Assembly (NCBI GenBank): GCA_016286205.1
Contig: JAEESF010000009.1
Location: 38,409-102,408, forward strand
Source: Colicola sp016286205
Lineage (GTDB): Bacteria > Bacteroidota > Bacteroidia > Bacteroidales > Paludibacteraceae
DNA: 64,000 bases
Direction: 5' to 3'
Below the pieces are notes generated by a model. It ran no database searches. It was not told the DNA's origin and saw nothing but the letters and a program-made list of their open reading frames with translations. Numbering within the stretch: the first letter of the stretch is position 1; the number at the start of each line of letters is the position of its first letter. Below, piece by piece: positions 60,692 to 64,000 of the stretch. The position numbers and the translations under genes were made by a program.

Positions 60692-60916
60692 TTACGGTGG
60701 AAAAACCGCCAGATTGTAGCCTACATAGTCTGAAAAATCCAGCACTTCGGTTATATACAGCCACTCGCGGTTCAGCAGCGCTTTGAAATATTTTTTGCCA
60801 AATTTGCGGTGCACTCGCCAGCCGTATAGCAGCGTATTGACGCCCTGAATATCCACCGGATAGTTGATTGCCCTACTCAACCGTAGTGCCAACTCTGCCT
60901 TGCTTATTCGTTCCAT
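60692..60916 (-). CDS. small DUF4248-like protein (tentative)
   Basis: 74 aa from MERISKAELALRLSRAI (a longer start at 60955 is possible). The KAELALRL start, a central aromatic stretch (GWRVHRKFGKKYFKAL) and a 'TEVLDFSDYVGY' end loosely follow DUF4248 proteins of Bacteroidales cassettes. Likely DNA- or RNA-associated by charge; function unknown. Lies between AbiE and RNA-like element B. Confidence 0.5.
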   Translation of the reverse strand: MERISKAELALRLSRAINYPVDIQGVNTLLYGWRVHRKFGKKYFKALLNREWLYITEVLDFSDYVGYNLAVFPP

Positions 60917-61004
60917 TTCTCCAAATGTTAAACTTACAATTGCGATAGTAAGCAACCGGTTGACTCCGCTAAATGTTTTTCAGTGACTGGAAGGAACGGT
61001 GTTT

Positions 61005-61160
61005 TCTCCACTACGTGGGTATGTACCGCCATTGGCGGTTTGGTTACGTTCTAACGGACTATGTTAAGTTCACTTATAAGTAGCCTGTTGGGACGGAAAC
61101 ACGATGGCTTGTCAGAGCTAATAACCGCGTAGGGGTGTTTTCTTTATTGTTTTCGTTTAT
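61005..61160 (+). ncRNA. RNA-like element B
   Basis: Related to element A: ACCGCC-att-GGCGGT at 61025-61039 and GTTAAGTTCACTTATAAG at 61063-61080 (one C/T change), again 38 bases apart, then GTTGGG at nearly the same distance. Closing stem CTACG/CGTAG (61011-61015 with 61128-61132), flanked by CC and GG. Followed by T-rich TGTTTTCTTTATTGTTTT. Sits before gene 60692 on the opposite strand and just after gene 61194. Confidence 0.62.
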
Positions 61161-61193
61161 TTCCAATCATCAAACAGTTGTCAACCGGGACCT

Positions 61194-61610
61194 CTAGCCT
61201 TTCACCTTTCGCCTGTCCCCTCTTTTTTCCGCCACATTATCGAGACCTTTCCGAGAAAGATGCGACGCGTAATGCGCCCTAACCCAACGCCCCAGGTCTT
61301 CATCAGTCGCCTGCGGATACCTCGCTAGCAGCCGATCGTACTGGTATTGAACTATCTCTCTTATCTTTTTCCTGTCCCTTGCAGCCGCATCCACCCATTC
61401 GTACAGATGCTGTATCTCTGCTGTCAGCCGCGAAACGAACGCGAAACGTCGCCGGTTGGCCAATTCGCCAGGCGAAGCGCGTCTGGGCGGAGAGGCATAG
61501 TCCTTCGCCTTATGAACGTGCACATGACCGTTCTGATAGGTGCGAAAAACCAAATTTCCTACTTTTCCGGAGATGCCTTGCAACCCCGGAGCTAATGTTA
61601 CTCTAGCCAT
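61194..61610 (-). CDS. DUF6266-like 'SGKVG' protein
   Basis: 138 aa from MARVTLAPGLQGISGKVGN, chosen over an upstream Met. SGKVGNLVFRTYQNG, the P-x-x-P linker and ELANRRRFAFVSRL follow the Bacteroidetes/phage-like family with SGKxG starts. The second half is helical and basic, and the end (RRKVKG) merges into repeat-like DNA. Function unknown; other members at 16214 and, more distantly, 15799/58586. Confidence 0.68.
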   Translation of the reverse strand: MARVTLAPGLQGISGKVGNLVFRTYQNGHVHVHKAKDYASPPRRASPGELANRRRFAFVSRLTAEIQHLYEWVDAAARDRKKIREIVQYQYDRLLARYPQATDEDLGRWVRAHYASHLSRKGLDNVAEKRGDRRKVKG

Positions 61611-61614
61611 AATT

Positions 61615-61690
61615 CTTAAATTCATTAATTCTCTAATTCTCTAATTCTCTAATTCACTAATTCATTAATTCTCTAATTCACTAATTCATT
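61615..61690. repeat. 8-bp array (ATTCTCTA/ATTCACTA)
   Basis: About nine 8-bp units between the stop of 61690-62022 and the start of 61194-61610. Confidence 0.8.
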
Positions 61691-62022
61691 CAATCTTTAA
61701 CATAAACGACTTGTTCTCCTGTCGGATTTTCCATGTGCCAGCCGTCTTGCGGCTCGGTGGTGCCGAAACGTTCATAGTACTCTTTGAATGTCAACACTTG
61801 CCGCTTAGGCGCTCGCCGTTGCAATGCCAATGCCGTATCTTCAATCGCGAAATAAGGATTGGGATGAATTTCCCCGCCATTCAGTTTGCTAGCCGTTATG
61901 ACATTGAAAATAGCCTCTTGCATCTCCGCCGAATAGCCCTGCCATAGCCTTGCACAGCTTTTCTCGCGACGCTTGTATTCGCCTTGCGGCGCCAGTAGTA
62001 TCCAAATTTGATTAAATTCCAT
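61690..62022 (-). CDS. unknown small protein
   Basis: 110 aa. MEFNQIWILLAPQGEYKRRE, a helical EMQEAIFNVITASKLNGGEI, NPYFAIEDTALALQ and an ending FKEYYERFGTTEPQDGW. No family recognised. Same strand as 62240 and 61194 in the accessory island. Confidence 0.6.
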   Translation of the reverse strand: MEFNQIWILLAPQGEYKRREKSCARLWQGYSAEMQEAIFNVITASKLNGGEIHPNPYFAIEDTALALQRRAPKRQVLTFKEYYERFGTTEPQDGWHMENPTGEQVVYVKD

Positions 62023-62030
62023 AATTCTCT

Positions 62031-62095
62031 AAAAAATCGCCTCGCCAAGCCACGCCTTTTGAGTCTCTTTGTCAGTTTCTCTTTATTGGCAAGGC
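62031..62095 (-). terminator. possible terminator of 62240-62665
   Basis: GCCTCGCCAA (62039-62048) can pair with TTGGCAAGGC (62086-62095) across a 37-base loop, and the minus strand then reads a T-run. The long loop makes it uncertain. Confidence 0.45.
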
Positions 62096-62199
62096 ATGGC
62101 AAGGCTTTCTTTTTTCTTTTTAAGGGTTGTAGGGATTTTTTGCTTTTTTCTTTTTAACCTCTAACCGCTAATAGGCGAAAGGACGAAAGGACGAGAGGC

Positions 62200-62262
62200 G
62201 AGAGCTAACCTTTAACCTCTAACCTTTAACCTTTAACCTTTAACCTTTAACCTTTAACCTCT
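62200..62262. repeat. heptamer array (AACCTTT) at 62240 gene stop
   Basis: About seven units, one AACCTCT variant, flanked by GACGAGAGG (from 62189) and CCTCTCGTC (to 62266). The array encodes the last codons (LKVKG) and stop of 62240-62665. Confidence 0.85.
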
Positions 62263-62665
62263 CGTCTACTTTCGCGGTTTTACGTGTTACATGGAGAACA
62301 CGAACGAGTGTCGACTTCACCTGAGCAGGATATTGTCTAGCTAGCGCTCGTTCCAAATCGAAAATCTCCCTATTGAGTTGCGAGAGGCCGGCGGCCATCT
62401 GCTCTTTCTTAGTTCGCTTAGCCAATAGCTTTTTGCCCATTGCTGTGGACTCCACCTCTGAGCAATCGTAAGTAGTCCGAGTAGCCACACTGAAGACACC
62501 GCCCTTATGAGAAAATTCAGTGCCGTCACTATATCGTTCCGGATAATGCTGTTCGACGAAGGAGAGTGCCAGTTTACGTTGATCTGTCAGACGCGCTTGC
62601 AATGCGTCATTCTCGAATGTTAACTCACGCACTAATTGCAGTGCATCTAAATTTTTCTTTGCCAT
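62240..62665 (-). CDS. unknown small helical protein
   Basis: 141 aa from MAKKNLDALQLVRELTFEN. A basic, mostly helical protein with a coiled-coil middle (KKLLAKRTKKEQMAAGLSQL ... REIFDLERALARQ). No family recognised. Its C-terminus is written by the heptamer array. A -7 box lies at 62730-62737. Confidence 0.6.
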   Translation of the reverse strand: MAKKNLDALQLVRELTFENDALQARLTDQRKLALSFVEQHYPERYSDGTEFSHKGGVFSVATRTTYDCSEVESTAMGKKLLAKRTKKEQMAAGLSQLNREIFDLERALARQYPAQVKSTLVRVLHVTRKTAKVDERLKVKG

Positions 62666-62729
62666 TTTAATACTGTTTTTTTGAGTTATTAAAACAGCTA
62701 CCGGTAGCCTTGTTCTTAGAATTCCGGTG

Positions 62730-62737
62730 CAAAAGTA
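62730..62737 (-). promoter_or_regulatory. -7 box for 62240-62665
   Basis: TACTTTTG on the minus strand followed by C; weak -33. Confidence 0.55.
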
Positions 62738-62782
62738 CGAGTTTTCAAGGAATGTAGAGGTGCGAAATCGCACCCAAATGAC

Positions 62783-63058
62783 CTAATGCGGCATTTTTTG
62801 CTCACGACGCCGTTGCAGTACCCTGTCACGTAGCCGATACCATTGCCATTTAGTCAGGCCCATATCCTGCAAAGTGAGATGAAGCGGATGTGAGAGATTG
62901 GATTGTACATAGTGGATCAACGTAGCGTCCACTAGGCCGAAGCATAGTTCGTCGAAATCGATTTCGACATGGACTGCATTGGAGGTTCGGAGCATAGACT
63001 GCCATGCAGAAACGAGATCTTGCTCGGACAAGACCTCTGAGAGATTGGTTGTAGTCAT
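62783..63058 (-). CDS. unknown small protein
   Basis: 91 aa from MTTTNLSEVLSEQDLVSAW. Acidic N-terminal half and basic end (RLRDRVLQRRREQKMPH) with a possible helix-turn-helix (LTLQDMGLTKWQWYRLRDRV). Function unknown. Transcript begins with a strong hairpin (63087-63108). Confidence 0.58.
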   Translation of the reverse strand: MTTTNLSEVLSEQDLVSAWQSMLRTSNAVHVEIDFDELCFGLVDATLIHYVQSNLSHPLHLTLQDMGLTKWQWYRLRDRVLQRRREQKMPH

Positions 63059-63086
63059 AATGATTGAGTAGTTTTGAGTGAATAAA

Positions 63087-63120
63087 AGCCCCTGGCATAC
63101 GCCAAGGGCACACAAAATTA
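63087..63120 (-). promoter_or_regulatory. promoter and +1 hairpin of 62783-63058
   Basis: TAATTTTG (63120-63113) is followed within 5 bases by GCCCTTGGC-gtat-GCCAGGGGC and TTTTATT, so the hairpin lies at the very 5' end of the RNA. It could protect the mRNA or stop transcription early. Confidence 0.6.
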
Positions 63121-63139
63121 CAAAATCATCCGGATATAC

Positions 63140-63168
63140 AAAAAAAGCCGCTGCAAATGCAACGGCTT
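63140..63168 (-). terminator. terminator of the GT32-type gene
   Basis: AGCCG-TGCA with TGCA-CGGCT (63146-63167) and a T-run on the minus strand. Confidence 0.85.
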
Positions 63169-63188
63169 CGTATTCTTTTACAATATAT

Positions 63189-63926
63189 CTATTTTTTCAC
63201 GACTCGGCGTTTGAGTTGGACCAGTCGGTCGGTTAGCTTTCTGCCAAGGAGATGTGTGATGATCCAGTCCTTGACCAGTTGAGCGCGGGTCTTCTCCACC
63301 CAACTGCCGGCAAAATGATGGATGCAATAGGTATTCTTGGTGAGCTTGAGAACTCGCGTGCTGGTTAGCGGACAGAAATAATCCACCGGAAAAACATGCA
63401 TATCGTCCTTATAGACCCGATAGGTACCGTCGATGACGAATCCTCCGGCAGTCATAATATCGGCGATAGGAACCGTATTAGGCGTCAAGTCGAGCGAACC
63501 ATCCGGCAGAACGAAATGGCGGTCAGGAGAATAATAGGCCAACTGCTCACGTACCCATACTCCATGCGGGGCACTAGCCATCAGCCCCGTAACCGGGGCA
63601 TTAGCCATGCTGGCCTCATAGCCCGTGAAAGCAGGGAGATTCATCAGGTCGCCTAACGGCCGGAGAATCTCCACATCCGTATCCATATAGACTCCACCAA
63701 ACTTCTCCAGCGCCCATAGACGAACCACATCGGTCACGAAAGCAAACTTACGGTTGTCGTACGCCTCACGGGCGTAAGGGAACAGATCGAGATCGAACGT
63801 CTCTTCGTTCCACAGCCGCAGTTCGTAATCGGGCAAGTACTTGCGCCAACTCTCGATGCACCGCTGCGCCAACTCCGGCATAGGTTTGCCACCGAACCAA
63901 CAATAATGGATAATCTTGGGAATCAT
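63189..63926 (-). CDS. GT32-type glycosyltransferase
   Basis: 245 aa. IPKIIHYCWFGGKPMPE at the start and the DXD region GGVYMDTDVEILRPL near residue 95, plus FVTDVVRLWALEKFGG before it, define the Gly_transf_sug/capsular polysaccharide family. No membrane segment. Probably makes a surface glycan; the upstream genes are outside the window. A CAGTTGT-type heptamer array precedes the start. Confidence 0.9.
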   Translation of the reverse strand: MIPKIIHYCWFGGKPMPELAQRCIESWRKYLPDYELRLWNEETFDLDLFPYAREAYDNRKFAFVTDVVRLWALEKFGGVYMDTDVEILRPLGDLMNLPAFTGYEASMANAPVTGLMASAPHGVWVREQLAYYSPDRHFVLPDGSLDLTPNTVPIADIMTAGGFVIDGTYRVYKDDMHVFPVDYFCPLTSTRVLKLTKNTYCIHHFAGSWVEKTRAQLVKDWIITHLLGRKLTDRLVQLKRRVVKK

Positions 63927-63927
63927 G

Positions 63928-63982
63928 TAGTTATCAGTTGTCAGTTGTCAGTTATCAGTTGTCAGTGGTCAGCTTTCAGTGT
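63928..63982. repeat. heptamer array (CAGTTGT/CAGTTAT) at right edge
   Basis: About seven units with period 7 before the GT32-type gene, probably just after the stop of the next minus-strand gene beyond the window. Confidence 0.75.
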
Positions 63983-64000
63983 TTTCATATAGGCTGCGAG

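Noticed and set aside
58328..61160. Elements A and B as integron attC sites
   Set aside because: A GTTAAGT core fits GTTRRRY, but the second inverted core is missing and there is no integrase; the conserved internal hairpin and spacing fit an RNA better.
61896..62102. Basic 68-aa frame overlapping 61690-62022
   Set aside because: It overlaps the 61690 gene in another frame and runs across a hairpin terminator; basic content reflects GC-rich hairpin DNA.

Overview
This window is a chromosomal segment of a member of the Bacteroidales (phylum Bacteroidota). The lines of evidence are: promoters of the Bacteroidetes type (TTG, about 20 bases, then TAnnTTTG) before many operons and almost no Shine-Dalgarno sequences; a type IX secretion pair (PorU, PorV); and Bacteroidetes-specific families (GSCFA, DUF349, BACON, DUF4248-like, smalltalk-like). 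Human or animal gut origin is likely from the gene content, but I cannot name a genus. No rRNA or tRNA gene was found.

Layout. 1-3042: minus-strand operon nitroreductase-pdxA-alaS (alaS runs off the left edge). 3.2-7.7 kb: PrsW-type protease, outer-membrane protein, valS. 7.7-15.7 kb: mostly minus-strand housekeeping genes (flavodoxin-like, GSCFA, LolE-like permease, PAP2, rsmE, prfA, folD, ffh). 15.8-19.6 kb: an AT-richer accessory stretch with small unknown genes, a BACON lipoprotein and two strongly structured RNA candidates. 19.7-28.3 kb: envelope genes (PagL-like, GT2, LptD) plus slyD and der. 28.4-35 kb: FAH-like, porU, porV, ispF, DUF3256-like, aroK. 35-43.7 kb: sufE, ftsE, DUF349, prfB, a C1 peptidase, yigZ-like, acyltransferase, coaD, S41 protease. 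43.9-46.9 kb: a large secreted DUF4874/DUF4832 protein. 47.1-50.1 kb: a three-gene cluster of SDR, OYE-type flavin reductase and SRD5A-type reductase whose composition matches bile-acid/steroid-reducing clusters of gut Bacteroidetes. 50.2-54.5 kb: GH3-HAD-PlsC-EamA operon. 54.7-58.2 kb: secreted FISUMP-like and BspA-like LRR proteins. 58.3-63.1 kb: accessory island with an AbiE toxin-antitoxin pair, small orphan genes and two copies of an undescribed RNA-like element. 63.2-63.9 kb: a GT32-type glycosyltransferase.

How it fits together. Much of the window builds the cell envelope: LPS export (LptD), lipid A editing (PagL-like), lipoprotein export (LolE-like), type IX secretion and its cargo-like proteins. 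Three secreted proteins share a short C-terminal tail (K-V/I-L-R-D/N-G-x-L-L-I-x-x-x-x-K-x-Y) that differs from the classical type IX sorting domain seen on PorU.

The most unusual material is non-coding: (1) a duplicated intergenic element with an 11-bp phased tandem array just before two promoters; (2) promoters whose -7 box is followed at once by its own inverted copy; (3) two related 125-nt RNA-like elements around the AbiE island; (4) two larger structured RNA candidates near 16.7-17.0 and 19.3-19.6 kb; (5) heptanucleotide arrays placed directly after stop codons; (6) a REP-like 20-mer sitting in opposite orientations in the same linker of two secreted proteins.
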